Source of the DNA: Planococcus sp. 107-1 | GTDB lineage: Bacteria; Bacillota; Bacilli; Bacillales_A; Planococcaceae | DNA length: 64,000 nt | NCBI RefSeq assembly: GCF_021513255.1 | Contig: NZ_CP090977.1 | Location: 1,674,001 to 1,738,000 of the forward strand | Direction of reading: 5' to 3' | In this document: piece by piece, positions 48,191 through 56,574 of the stretch | Position numbering within the stretch: position 1 is the first letter of the stretch | How the letters are laid out: each line of letters starts with the position of its first letter | Notes under the pieces: generated by a model | Told to the model about the DNA's origin: nothing | The model's database searches: none | What the model saw: only the letters and a program-made list of their open reading frames with translations | Made by a program: the position numbers and the translations under genes

Positions 48191-48689
48191 GCAAATGCCT
48201 CCTTTCAAAAAAATAATCGGCATTTCTTCTATTATATAAGGTTCTGAAATAAATTGCGTAGTAAAATGGAAAATAATAGATGATTTTTGACACTCCAGTG
48301 CTAGTACGAAAAAGAATGTTGTGAAAACGCTCTTTTCTACCGTATTCTGTACTTATCCTGCAAAGATATAAAAAAAGATCATATAATTCAGAAGAAAAAA
48401 TGCACGTTCGTATACCGCATGTTCGTAAAGACGCTTGTATCAATACAACTTTTATTTCCATTAACTTGATTCTTTTTCACCTTTCCCTTTAATTCTGTCC
48501 ATCAAATACACTAAGCGAGACATGGGATAGCTAACAATTTAAGGAAACCTTTTCATTGATTTTCAAAGTTTAGTCGAGTATTTTCGCCATATTTACCGAC
48601 GTACAACCCTAAAAGCAGGAATTATCGTTATTTTCGAGAAGATAACTATATATAAATTGCAGGATATTAAGCGAAAAGGAAGAGTAGCC
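48191..48689. other. Gene-free divergent region
   Basis: About 500 bp between the diguanylate cyclase and the pentapeptide-repeat gene. No credible ORF. It has a short direct repeat, ACGTTCGTA / ATGTTCGTA near 48403-48427, otherwise A/T-rich sequence; no terminator hairpin was seen. Confidence 0.5.
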
Positions 48690-49547
48690 ATGACTCCATC
48701 CCAACCGATTGAACAGCTTCAAGCAAAAGAAATTAGATCCCGGCTGAAAGCAGATTGTTCTCAATGTTTCGGACTGTGCTGCACGGCTCTTAACCTGATT
48801 GCTTCAAACGATTTTGCCATTAATAAGCCTGCAGGAATGCCTTGCCCGAATTTACAACAGGACTTTCGATGTCAAATTCACAGCAAACTGCGCGAAAAAG
48901 GATTTAAAGGATGCACGGTTTTTGATTGTCTTGGCGCCGGCCAAATGATTGCACAGTCCACTTTCGGCGGAAACAGCTGGCAGACCCATCCAGAGAACGC
49001 CGAAAGAATGTTCCAGGCTTTTCCGGTCATGGAACAATTATTTGAAATGATTGCCTTTATCGCTGAAGCATTGTCTTATAAAAGCAGCGCTGCGCTGCAG
49101 CAGGAACTCACAGATCAATTGGATTTACTGCAAAGATTGGCGAAGCTGAGTGCAGATGAATTGCTGAACTTGGATTTGGTTGCTTATCGCCATCCGGTCA
49201 AAGAGCTATTAGTGAAAGCCAGCAAAGAAATTCGAAGCAAAATTGGCGATGGGAAACGAAAACTTGAACACCCAGGCGTTGATTGGATGGGCAAAAGATT
49301 GGTTGGCCAGGATTTGAGAGGCGCGAATCTAAGAGGGGCTTATTTGATTGCAGCTGACTTGGGAAAATCGGATTTGCGCGCAGTCGATTTCATCGGGGCA
49401 GATTTACGGGACGCTAATCTAAATGGAGCGAACCTATCAACCAGCCTGTTCTTGACTCAGATGCAAATTAACTCAGCAAAAGGAAATCAAGAAACGAAAT
49501 TGCCTGATCATTTGGATCGTCCTTCGCACTGGAAAGACGAGCGATAA
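48690..49547 (+). CDS. Pentapeptide-repeat protein with N-terminal Cys cluster
   Basis: 285 residues. The first third holds eight cysteines (CSQCFGLCC, MPCPNL, FRCQIH, GCTVFDC) in a YkgJ-like pattern that could bind iron or zinc. A helical middle follows. Residues about 205-260 form pentapeptide repeats of the A(D/N)LxG type. Pentapeptide proteins can mimic DNA to shield gyrase, but this short right-handed helix (about ten repeats) is not evidence of that. The ATG at 48690 is preferred. Confidence 0.8.
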   Translation: MTPSQPIEQLQAKEIRSRLKADCSQCFGLCCTALNLIASNDFAINKPAGMPCPNLQQDFRCQIHSKLREKGFKGCTVFDCLGAGQMIAQSTFGGNSWQTHPENAERMFQAFPVMEQLFEMIAFIAEALSYKSSAALQQELTDQLDLLQRLAKLSADELLNLDLVAYRHPVKELLVKASKEIRSKIGDGKRKLEHPGVDWMGKRLVGQDLRGANLRGAYLIAADLGKSDLRAVDFIGADLRDANLNGANLSTSLFLTQMQINSAKGNQETKLPDHLDRPSHWKDER

Positions 49548-49574
49548 AATAAATTCTCGGTAAATAGTTAAAAG

Positions 49575-49615
49575 GAAGATCACTGCTTTCGAAAGCTAAA
49601 TGATCTTCATTTTTA
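49575..49615 (+). terminator. Terminator of the pentapeptide-repeat gene
   Basis: GAAGATCA/TGATCTTC outer stem with an inner CTTTCGAAAG hairpin, then ATTTTTAT. Confidence 0.7.
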
Positions 49616-49650
49616 TATTCAGCTAATGTTCACCTCACACCCATAAATGA

Positions 49651-50319
49651 TTATAAGGTGCGTGTTTTTTCGCTGTCAATCAGCTTGAAACGGATGTTAA
49701 ATGACCCGCCACCATCAATGTGTTTGTGGACTCCTGATAAATTGAGGAGTTCGTCCATATGAATCGGCTTTTTTTCATTCGCTTTCATCGTAATCTTATA
49801 CGGTCCAGCTAAATTCATAAGCGATTCCATTCGCACGTCATCATCCATAAAACCTGAATCGATAAATTCTAATTCAAAGGATACGTCCTCATTGCTTCGA
49901 TTATGCAATACCAAATCGCATTGACCCATCATTTTTTGGTCGATCACCTCAAAACTGCAGTGGCCGTTGTTATCGTATGAGACAGCTGTAATCCCTCTTG
50001 CAAAGGTTTCTTGATATGCCGTAATTAAAAGGTTCGGCAAAATTATATAAAGGATCATAACGATTAGGATGGTTCTTCCTTGGTATTTACTCAAGCTGAT
50101 GAAAAGTAAAATAAAAGCGAGGATAAAGAGAATCGACCCCACAATTCCAAGCGGGATATATCCATCTTGATTTTGAATCGGAAAGGACATAAACATAAAT
50201 TTCGGTTCTCGCATCACGTTATTCGGAAATGGAAAAAACAAATACATACAGATTCCAAGGATCACAAAAGAACTAAAGAATGCAACTTTGTTTTTAATCC
50301 ATTCAACTCTTTCTTCCAT
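49651..50319 (-). CDS. Membrane protein of unknown function
   Basis: 222 residues. Two or three spans in the first half (AFFSSFVILGICMYLFF, IPLGIVGSILFILAFILLF, IVMILYIILPNLLI), then an extracytosolic beta-rich domain. No family recognised. The ATG at 50319 with GGAAGAGG is chosen over the longer frame. Confidence 0.65.
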   Translation of the reverse strand: MEERVEWIKNKVAFFSSFVILGICMYLFFPFPNNVMREPKFMFMSFPIQNQDGYIPLGIVGSILFILAFILLFISLSKYQGRTILIVMILYIILPNLLITAYQETFARGITAVSYDNNGHCSFEVIDQKMMGQCDLVLHNRSNEDVSFELEFIDSGFMDDDVRMESLMNLAGPYKITMKANEKKPIHMDELLNLSGVHKHIDGGGSFNIRFKLIDSEKTRTL

Positions 50320-50633
50320 GCGAGCACCTCTTCCTTTTCTAATTATACGGATATCTTGCAGCAAAGTTTCGCAGAGAGGCGGAAAGTCATCTTGGATAGA
50401 AATAATTGTCCAAAATGTAAATTGGCAAATGGGTTTAAGTTTGGAGCTGAAATTTTTTCCATCCTATTCAAGTTTCTGAAATAAGATTATAACTATTTAT
50501 TTGAAGCGGTTTGTGAAACGGCGAATCTTTACTTCTTATAAAATACACCGCTTAATGAGTAAAGTTTACTTTAGTTAAACGGAGGTATTAAGTACGTATA
50601 CTACGAGTGACGATACGAGAGAGGATGAGCGCA
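50320..50633. other. Upstream region of the aldo/keto reductase
   Basis: Contains a possible 30-codon ORF (50392-50484) and a palindrome TAAAGT-TT-ACTTTA at 50560-50573. The palindrome is a candidate operator of the aldo/keto reductase. GTATACT near 50596 recalls the HxlR-linked boxes but only over seven bases. Confidence 0.4.
50392..50484 (+). CDS. Possible tiny CxxC protein or remnant
   Basis: A TTG at 50392 opens 30 codons including NNCPKCKLANGF. The CPKC knuckle looks like half a zinc ribbon. SD is marginal and no homologue is known to me. It may be a relic. Confidence 0.2.
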   Translation: MDRNNCPKCKLANGFKFGAEIFSILFKFLK

Positions 50634-51572
50634 TTGAAAACGAAGAAATTAGGCCAAAGCGATTTAGAAGTATCAGCGATTGGATTGGGGTTGATGGGCA
50701 TGTCCCCGATTTACGGACAAGTGAATGACGAAGAATCGATAAAGACCATCCACCGTGCTTTGGAATTTGGGGTTACGCTGCTTGATACAGCGGATGTCTA
50801 TGGCAACGGACATAATGAAGAGTTGTTGGCTAAAGCTTTAAAAGGCCGCCGCGATCAAGCGGTTATCGCCAGCAAGTTTGCATTCGGACCCAATTTTCAA
50901 GGCATCAATGGCCATCCGGACTATGTTAAGGAATCCATCGATAAAAGCTTAAAACGGCTAGACCTCGATTATCTCGACTTGTATTATCAGCACCGGGTAG
51001 ATCCTGATGTTCCTATCGAAGAAACTGTAGGGGCGATGGCGGATTTGGTGCAGGCCGGAAAAGTGCGGGCGATCGGTTTGTCAGAAGCGACTCCTGACCA
51101 AATTCGCCGGGCCCATGCGACGCACCCGATTACCGCTTTGCAAACTGAATATTCGCTTTGGAGCCGGGACGTTGAAGCGGAGGTTTTGCCGACCGTTAAC
51201 GAACTCGGAATTAGTTTTGTAGCTTACAGCCCGTTAAGCCGAGGATTTTTATCCGGAGAACTGCGCAAATTTGAAGATTTGGATGAAAATGATGGGCGCA
51301 GAAATCTCCCCCGTTTCCAGCCGGAAAACTTTTCTATAAATCTAGAGTTAGTGGATAAAGTTAAAGAGATGGCTTCGGAGAAGAATTGTACGCCTTCCCA
51401 ACTGGCCATTGCTTGGACGATTGCCAATGGAGCTATACCGATTCCCGGAACGAAGCGCATCAAATACTTGGAAGAAAACGTTGCATCTCTCCAAGTTGAA
51501 TTGACAGATGAAGATTTACAGCGCATTGATGCGCTTATGCCAAAGAACGCAGCGCTTGGAAGCCGCTATTAA
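50634..51572 (+). CDS. Aldo/keto reductase
   Basis: 312 residues, NADPH-dependent TIM-barrel oxidoreductase. [16 protein letters not shown] (Asp/Tyr of the tetrad), ASKF (Lys), [15 protein letters not shown] (His) and the terminal IPIPGTKR cofactor motif are present. It resembles YakC/IolS-type enzymes. Start: TTG at 50634 ([10 protein letters not shown]) with GAGAGG upstream, or ATG 50625. Neighbour of the formaldehyde module; a detoxification role is possible. Confidence 0.85.
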   Translation: MKTKKLGQSDLEVSAIGLGLMGMSPIYGQVNDEESIKTIHRALEFGVTLLDTADVYGNGHNEELLAKALKGRRDQAVIASKFAFGPNFQGINGHPDYVKESIDKSLKRLDLDYLDLYYQHRVDPDVPIEETVGAMADLVQAGKVRAIGLSEATPDQIRRAHATHPITALQTEYSLWSRDVEAEVLPTVNELGISFVAYSPLSRGFLSGELRKFEDLDENDGRRNLPRFQPENFSINLELVDKVKEMASEKNCTPSQLAIAWTIANGAIPIPGTKRIKYLEENVASLQVELTDEDLQRIDALMPKNAALGSRY

Positions 51573-51692
51573 TTAATAAAAAAATAAAAAACTTAACCCT
51601 ATTACTAAGAGCCCTTGATGGAAAAGAAGATGATATACTCTATAAAAACTCCGGCTTGGAGAGATTCAGAAGTATAGGAGCAAAATTTCTAA

Positions 51693-51735
51693 AAAACAGG
51701 ACGGATTTCATTTTACTGAAATCCGTCCTGTTTTT
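51693..51735. terminator. Bidirectional terminator, 18-bp stem
   Basis: AAAACAGGACGGATTTCA at 51693-51710 pairs perfectly with 51717-51734; T-runs on both strands. Confidence 0.92.
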
Positions 51736-51766
51736 TTAAAAATATCCTATTGGCTGACTAATTTAC

Positions 51767-52120
51767 TTATTTATTTTCTATTTTCTTATCCAAATTACGA
51801 TCTATATACTCTTTTCCCCATTCATACATCGAGTCAAGTATAGGGATAAGGGTTCTTCCTTGTTCAGTAAGAGAATATTCCACTTTAGGCGGAACCACAG
51901 GATAAACTTCCCGGTGGACAATCAAGTGATCTTCAAGTTCACGCAACTGATTAACAAGCATGCGTTGTGTGATCCCAGGCATAAGGTTTTTTAATTCCCC
52001 AAAACGTTTAGTTCCTTCTTTACCTAAATGCCATAGCACTAACATTTTCCACTTTCCTCCAATAATCGAAAGCGTCAGCTCTTTTTCACAATTAAAAACT
52101 TTCTCTCCTAAATTGGGCAT
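51767..52120 (-). CDS. hxlR: HxlR-family transcriptional activator
   Basis: 117 residues, winged helix-turn-helix. It has the conserved Cys-containing start [17 protein letters not shown] and [14 protein letters not shown]. In B. subtilis HxlR activates hxlAB in response to formaldehyde. Here hxlB-hxlA lie 1.1 kb upstream on the same strand, separated by a HAD gene. A 12-bp box is shared by the two promoters, so this is likely the true HxlR and not a generic relative. Confidence 0.85.
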   Translation of the reverse strand: MPNLGEKVFNCEKELTLSIIGGKWKMLVLWHLGKEGTKRFGELKNLMPGITQRMLVNQLRELEDHLIVHREVYPVVPPKVEYSLTEQGRTLIPILDSMYEWGKEYIDRNLDKKIENK

Positions 52121-52156
52121 GCGCTTCCTTCCTTCCTTCCTTGCTAGTTCCTCATC

Positions 52157-52178
52157 GTATACTTTTTGCTGGTACTAG
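52157..52178. promoter_or_regulatory. HxlR box candidate upstream of hxlR
   Basis: GTATACTTTTTG followed by CTGGTACT, beginning 37 bp before the hxlR start. The first 12 bases are identical to the box before hxlA. Confidence 0.5.
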
Positions 52179-52294
52179 ATGAAAAATCATGTACTGTAAA
52201 TAATGCAGCTTATCAATTGTACTTGAAATTGTAGGGTTAGTAAATTTTCCTGCAACGGAATAATCTTTTTGCTTTTCTACTTACATGACTCTAA

Positions 52295-53130
52295 TTAAAC
52301 TGGCATTTTTCCTTCTTTGTCCCTCTTAACACGCGCTGGCTCTAAAATGAATCTTTCTAACACATGAAGAACCCCTTCCTCATTGTTCGTAAAGGTAGTG
52401 TAATCAGCTTTTTCTTTCACTTCCTTTACGGCATTTCCCATTGCTATTCCTAGACCAGCCGCATCAATGAGTTCGAGGTCATTGTAGTTGTCGCCAATGC
52501 CTATTATCTCTGAAGGATCTATATCCAGTTGTTTTGCTAAGTGTAGTAGGGCACTGCCTTTGTTGGCCTCTGGGTGGGTGACTTCCAGGTAGTTTTTCTT
52601 TGATTTTGCGATGTGGGCATACTTGCTGTATAAAGTCTGCAATTCTTGCTGCAGCTGATCGAGGACGTCGGGGTCTTCGATAAACAGTAATTTTGTAATC
52701 CCTTTAGACGCTAATTTCTTAAGATCCGGTTCAATCGTATAAGGAACTTTAACTGCTTGAGAATAAGCGATTAGCTTTTCATTTTCTTCGGCACTAAAGA
52801 GAATGTCATCTTGATATACTTGTAGATGTATTTTTTTCTCAAGAGCAATTTCGATTAGCTTTGTGTAACCTCAGGAGGAACAGTGCGCTCATACATTACT
52901 TCTCTTCCGTTTACATCCTTGATTAGTGCACCCTGATACGTAATGAGCGGTACATTTATATTCAATTGCCGGGCAATGAGACTCGCTGAAGCAAACATGC
53001 GCCCCGTAGCAATTGTCACGACTATTCCCTCCGCAACCACTTTTTGAATGGCAGCCACTGTATCTTGTGGAATCACTAAGTCATCTGTGAGCAGTGTTCC
53101 ATCAAGATCGATCGCAATCAATTTATACAT
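52295..53130 (-). CDS. Cof-type HAD phosphatase, one frameshift
   Basis: About 278 residues, HAD-IIB/Cof hydrolase acting on sugar phosphates or similar. Motif I is AIDLDGTLL, and the later motif IGIGDNYNDLELI supplies Asp pairs. The frame breaks near 52857-52862 after PPEVTQ. One extra A in CAAAGC (giving CAAAAGC) restores QKLIEIALEKKIHLQVYQDD, which reads through to the stop at 52295. It lies between hxlR and hxlB on the same strand. Confidence 0.88.
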
Positions 53131-53212
53131 AGACTCTCTCCCTGCAATTATGTTTTATCCTTCATGGCAACAGAAATACTCTTTCATCATTTTGCTGCCC
53201 TTCGGCTAAAGA

Positions 53213-53252
53213 AAACAAGCCCGAGTCCGCATAAATCTCAGACTCGGGTTTG
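53213..53252 (-). terminator. hxlAB terminator
   Basis: AAGCCCGAGTC pairs with GACTCGGGTTT; follows the hxlB stop on the minus strand. Confidence 0.8.
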
Positions 53253-53261
53253 TTCGTCGAA

Positions 53262-53816
53262 CTATTCCAAATTGGCATGCCTGCCATACATGACATCAGC
53301 TTTGAGCCCTTTTTTATCCATGAATCTCAAAATCAATGCATCGTAAAACAAGAGAAGCGATTGTTCAAATAATGAGCCCATCGGTTGAATCGATTTACCC
53401 GTGGCGCCTTCCCCTTTTGCTTGTGCAGGAATTTCAATTCGAATATCCGCTAGTTTCCCTATTGTGGAATCAGGATGGATGGTAACAGCCACTATAGTCG
53501 CGCCGATATCTTTTGCTTTCTTCGTCATGGCTGCGAGGCTTTGGGTCTCGCCAGAACCAGAACCAACGATAAAGAGATCATCCGGCTCCAAATTAGGTGT
53601 TACTGTTTCTCCAACGACATAGGCATCCAGGCCAGAGTGCATCATGCGCATTACAAATGCTTTAGCCATAAAGCCGGACCGGCCACCACCTGCAACAAAG
53701 ATTTTTTTCGCATGCATGAGGCCATCCACTGCCTTTTCGGCTTCATCATCATCAATGAGCGAAGTGGTCCGCTTCAATTCAGTCAGGATTTCGTCGGTAT
53801 AGGCTGTTATGTTCAT
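53262..53816 (-). CDS. hxlB: 6-phospho-3-hexuloisomerase
   Basis: 184 residues, SIS-domain isomerase. Converts 3-hexulose-6-phosphate to fructose-6-phosphate. GGGRSGFMAKAF is the phosphate-binding loop, GSGSGETQSL the second SIS motif, and IQPMGSLFEQSLLLFYDA the conserved end. Intact; starts 2 bp after the hxlA stop. Confidence 0.93.
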   Translation of the reverse strand: MNITAYTDEILTELKRTTSLIDDDEAEKAVDGLMHAKKIFVAGGGRSGFMAKAFVMRMMHSGLDAYVVGETVTPNLEPDDLFIVGSGSGETQSLAAMTKKAKDIGATIVAVTIHPDSTIGKLADIRIEIPAQAKGEGATGKSIQPMGSLFEQSLLLFYDALILRFMDKKGLKADVMYGRHANLE

Positions 53817-53817
53817 G

Positions 53818-54459
53818 TTACGCCGTTACGCTTTCTTTCATCAGCTTTTGAATTTTTTCAGCTTCTGCACTCTTGTTTTCTTTGCTAGTGATTCCCCCAC
53901 CGACAATAATCAAGTCAGGTTGTGCTTTAATCACTTCCGGCAATGTCTCGAGTTTGATGCCTCCAGCGATTGCTGTTTTAGCATTTTTCACTACGCTTTT
54001 GATTGTACGGAGATCTTCGAACGAATCTTTCCCTTCTGCTTGCAAATCGTAGCCTGTGTGGACACAGATATAATCCGCACCAAGTTGATCAAGTTCTGCT
54101 GCACGTGTTTTGATGTCTTTAACAACAATCATGTCTACCAGGATTTTTTTTCCTTGTTTCTTCGCTTCTTCAACTGCGCCTTTGATGGACGAGTCTTCTG
54201 CTTGAGCAAGAATTGTAATAATGTCTGCCCCTGCTGCTGAAGCATTTGATACTTCATACGCTGCAGCATCCATAATTTTCACATCTGCAAGAACTTCTAA
54301 GTTAGGGAAAGCGGCTTTCATTTCTGCAACAGCTGCAAGCCCTTCTTTATTGATTACGGGCGTTCCAATTTCAACAATATCGATAAACGCTTCTACTTCT
54401 TTAACCACTTCGATTGCTTGTGGAATATTTACTAAATCTAATGCTAATTGTAATTTCAT
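53818..54459 (-). CDS. hxlA: 3-hexulose-6-phosphate synthase
   Basis: 213 residues, orotidine-phosphate-decarboxylase-like barrel. Condenses formaldehyde with ribulose-5-phosphate. LALDL at the start, the DxKxxD motif ADVKIMD, the GYD loop and IAGGIKLETLP are conserved. The ATG at 54459 has GGGGAGA upstream; the longer frame to 54546 runs through the promoter. First gene of hxlA-hxlB. Confidence 0.93.
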   Translation of the reverse strand: MKLQLALDLVNIPQAIEVVKEVEAFIDIVEIGTPVINKEGLAAVAEMKAAFPNLEVLADVKIMDAAAYEVSNASAAGADIITILAQAEDSSIKGAVEEAKKQGKKILVDMIVVKDIKTRAAELDQLGADYICVHTGYDLQAEGKDSFEDLRTIKSVVKNAKTAIAGGIKLETLPEVIKAQPDLIIVGGGITSKENKSAEAEKIQKLMKESVTA

Positions 54460-54498
54460 ATATCTGTCTCCCCGTTTTTTGTATTTCGATGCAAACTT

Positions 54499-54527
54499 AG
54501 TGTATGTTACACAAGCATCCTTGTGAA
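54499..54527 (-). promoter_or_regulatory. hxlA promoter
   Basis: Minus-strand TTCACA (-35), 17-bp spacer, TACACT (-10). Confidence 0.5.
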
Positions 54528-54545
54528 GTACGCACTTTAACAACA

Positions 54546-54565
54546 CATACTGACAAAAAGTATAC
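54546..54565 (-). promoter_or_regulatory. HxlR box candidate upstream of hxlA
   Basis: Minus-strand GTATACTTTTTGTCAGTATG lies just upstream of the hxlA -35 box, where an activator should bind. It shares 12 contiguous bases with the site before hxlR. Confidence 0.55.
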
Positions 54566-54861
54566 TGTGAGGATAAATATAAGCTGAAGTTCTTATTTAA
54601 TCTGCATGCGAAGAATAGGAAAAAATCAGAAAGTATTTTCTTAATTGAAGAAGAGGCATATATGTATTTTCTAGCGGTTAAAAGCTTCCATTCTCTTTTT
54701 TACATCATTTTCTCTTACGTCTATTTATTTGCAGGTTTGGAGTTATGAAGCTTGATTGGTAAGTGGGATTCTTTATCATAATCCAGAGTTCAATCTAAAA
54801 AACTTGGATTCATGTGAACTTTTTGCATACCGATGCCATAACTTCAACCAAACTTTATGAG

Positions 54862-56118
54862 TCATTTTTTATGTCCACCGATCAATTGGGTTCGGGCAAT
54901 TGCGGTACCAGCTTCGGTTTTTGAAACCGCCCGAAAAATAGCCGCATAGCCATAGCGGTTCCGGATCTCGTCCATGGCCGCAGCCAATTTTCTACGTTCC
55001 CATTTCCGCTCTTCAAACAGGCTCAGCTGCACAGAAGATTCATCCTCCAACTTGCTGATGGATAAATGAATCTGGCGAACAGGCAGGTTCTGATGGAATT
55101 CGTGGAACAAGTCCTGGCAGATCCGGTAAATTTTCATGGTGTCATTGGTCGCTTCATGGATCGTACGCGAACGAGAAAAGCCGCCGCCGTAAGCGGATTT
55201 GCTGTAGCCGATTCCAAGCTGGATGGTGCGCCCTGCCATTCCTGCTTCCCGGGTCCGTTTGCATACATCCTCGCACATCTCCAAAATAACTGTAAGAATA
55301 TCTTCCGTCTCAATATAATCCCGATACAGGATCTGTCCTTTTCCGTAACTGATCTGTCCCTCAACAAGCGGCGCGCCGAGTTCCGAAAAGTCGATGCCAT
55401 TGGCATGCTGGTACAATTGGTGGCCCATGATGCCGAATTTGGCTTCTAATAACTCGAGGTCCGTCTGTGCTAAATCACCGACCGAGAAAATCCCCATATG
55501 GTTAAGATTGGTTTCCATGCGGGAACCGATCCCCCACATTTTGCTGAGCGGCGTGACGGGCCATAATTTCTTCGGAACATCTTCCATTTCCCAGTGCACC
55601 ACGCCCTTCTTTTTCGCCTCAAGGTCCAGGGCTAGTTTCGCCAGCAACATGTTCGGCCCGATGCCGATCGCGGAAGGCAATCCGAATTGCCGCTGAATGG
55701 CATCTTGGATATCCACCGCAATTTCCTCTGGGCTGTTCCACTGGCTCAAGATGCCCGTGAAGTCGATGAAACTTTCATCAACGCTGTAGACATGAATGTC
55801 CTCCTCCGCCACATAACGACCCAACAGCTCCGTAATTGCCATTGAGACTTTCAGGAAAAAATGCATTTTCGGTTCAATCAGTTGAATCCGCGGGTCGTCC
55901 GGTATTTCAAAAAGCCGGGTGCCGGTCTTCACGCCAAATTCCATTTTCATGCGCGGCGAAGCTGCCAAAACCACACTGCCTTTTCGCTCCTGATTTCCCA
56001 CCACCGCAATACAGGCCTGCATCGGATCTTGCCCCATCTCTACAGCCAGGCAGCTCGCATAGAAACTGCGCATATCGATGCAGGCAATCACCCGTTTTCT
56101 TCCTGAGTAACCTGTCAT
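54862..56118 (-). CDS. uvrX: Y-family DNA polymerase, UvrX-type
   Basis: 418 residues, error-prone translesion polymerase (ImpB/MucB/SamB family). ACIDMRSFYASC is the first catalytic Asp motif and YSVDESFIDFTG the second (Asp-Glu). A little-finger domain and a QLSLFEE motif (beta-clamp binding) lie near residue 365. The ATG at 56118 with AGGGG is preferred to GTG 56127. A perfect LexA box lies 18 bp upstream, so it belongs to the SOS response. Could be the chromosomal YqjW equivalent. Confidence 0.9.
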   Translation of the reverse strand: MTGYSGRKRVIACIDMRSFYASCLAVEMGQDPMQACIAVVGNQERKGSVVLAASPRMKMEFGVKTGTRLFEIPDDPRIQLIEPKMHFFLKVSMAITELLGRYVAEEDIHVYSVDESFIDFTGILSQWNSPEEIAVDIQDAIQRQFGLPSAIGIGPNMLLAKLALDLEAKKKGVVHWEMEDVPKKLWPVTPLSKMWGIGSRMETNLNHMGIFSVGDLAQTDLELLEAKFGIMGHQLYQHANGIDFSELGAPLVEGQISYGKGQILYRDYIETEDILTVILEMCEDVCKRTREAGMAGRTIQLGIGYSKSAYGGGFSRSRTIHEATNDTMKIYRICQDLFHEFHQNLPVRQIHLSISKLEDESSVQLSLFEERKWERRKLAAAMDEIRNRYGYAAIFRAVSKTEAGTAIARTQLIGGHKK

Positions 56119-56135
56119 TTGATTCACCCCTAAAA

Positions 56136-56147
56136 GAACACTTGTTC
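56136..56147. promoter_or_regulatory. LexA (SOS) box
   Basis: GAACACTTGTTC fits the Gram-positive core GAAC-N4-GTTC exactly. Confidence 0.8.
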
Positions 56148-56227
56148 TTATTCTATACCACAGATTTCAAGTGAACAATCCTTCCGGGCAAATAAATTTT
56201 GGCTGCAAGGCGCAAAACGTATACAAA

Positions 56228-56275
56228 TAAAAACGCCATGAGAGTTCTTAAGCTGTTAAAAGCTCTCATGACGTT
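56228..56275 (-). terminator. Terminator ending the small-gene cluster
   Basis: Stem AACGCCATGAGAG with CTCTCATGACGTT across a 19-base loop; TTTTTATTTG follows on the minus strand. Confidence 0.75.
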
Positions 56276-56295
56276 GGATCCGATTCAATTTTTCG

Positions 56296-56574
56296 TTAGA
56301 CAAGTTGTTTAAAAAGCTGCCGCTCTTTAGAAGTATGCAGCAGCCTGCGGAGTTTCTTGCTGGAAGTTAAATAGATCTTTAGCTCTTCCTCTTCTATCAT
56401 CCAATCAGCCTCAAAAGGAGATTCCCTAATAAGCTGCTCGAACCAGTATTTCTTCTGAAGCTGATTTAAGTTAAATTCCACTTTTTGATTTTTTGAAAGA
56501 AAACCATATTTCATTTTTCCAATCAGTGCTTTCAGTAGATCCCAAAGACTTTCTCCAGCAAGCTCTAACATCAT
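56296..56574 (-). CDS. Unknown 92-residue protein
   Basis: Basic, probably helical soluble protein. It overlaps the end of the leucine-rich gene by 4 nt (ATGA), so it is translationally coupled to it. No domain recognised. It may be a partner of the leucine-rich protein. Confidence 0.6.
   Translation of the reverse strand: MMLELAGESLWDLLKALIGKMKYGFLSKNQKVEFNLNQLQKKYWFEQLIRESPFEADWMIEEEELKIYLTSSKKLRRLLHTSKERQLFKQLV

Larger units (their letters stand above)
54460..54861. other. hxlA promoter region and gene-free tract
   Basis: Holds the hxlA promoter and HxlR-box candidate in its first 110 bp. The rest (54570-54861) is A/T-rich with no credible ORF; I saw no clear terminator for the polymerase gene. 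Confidence 0.5.

Noticed and set aside
48003-48461. 152-codon minus-strand ORF at the start of the diguanylate cyclase
   Set aside because: It is a shadow of the GGDEF gene in another frame running into A/T-rich non-coding DNA.
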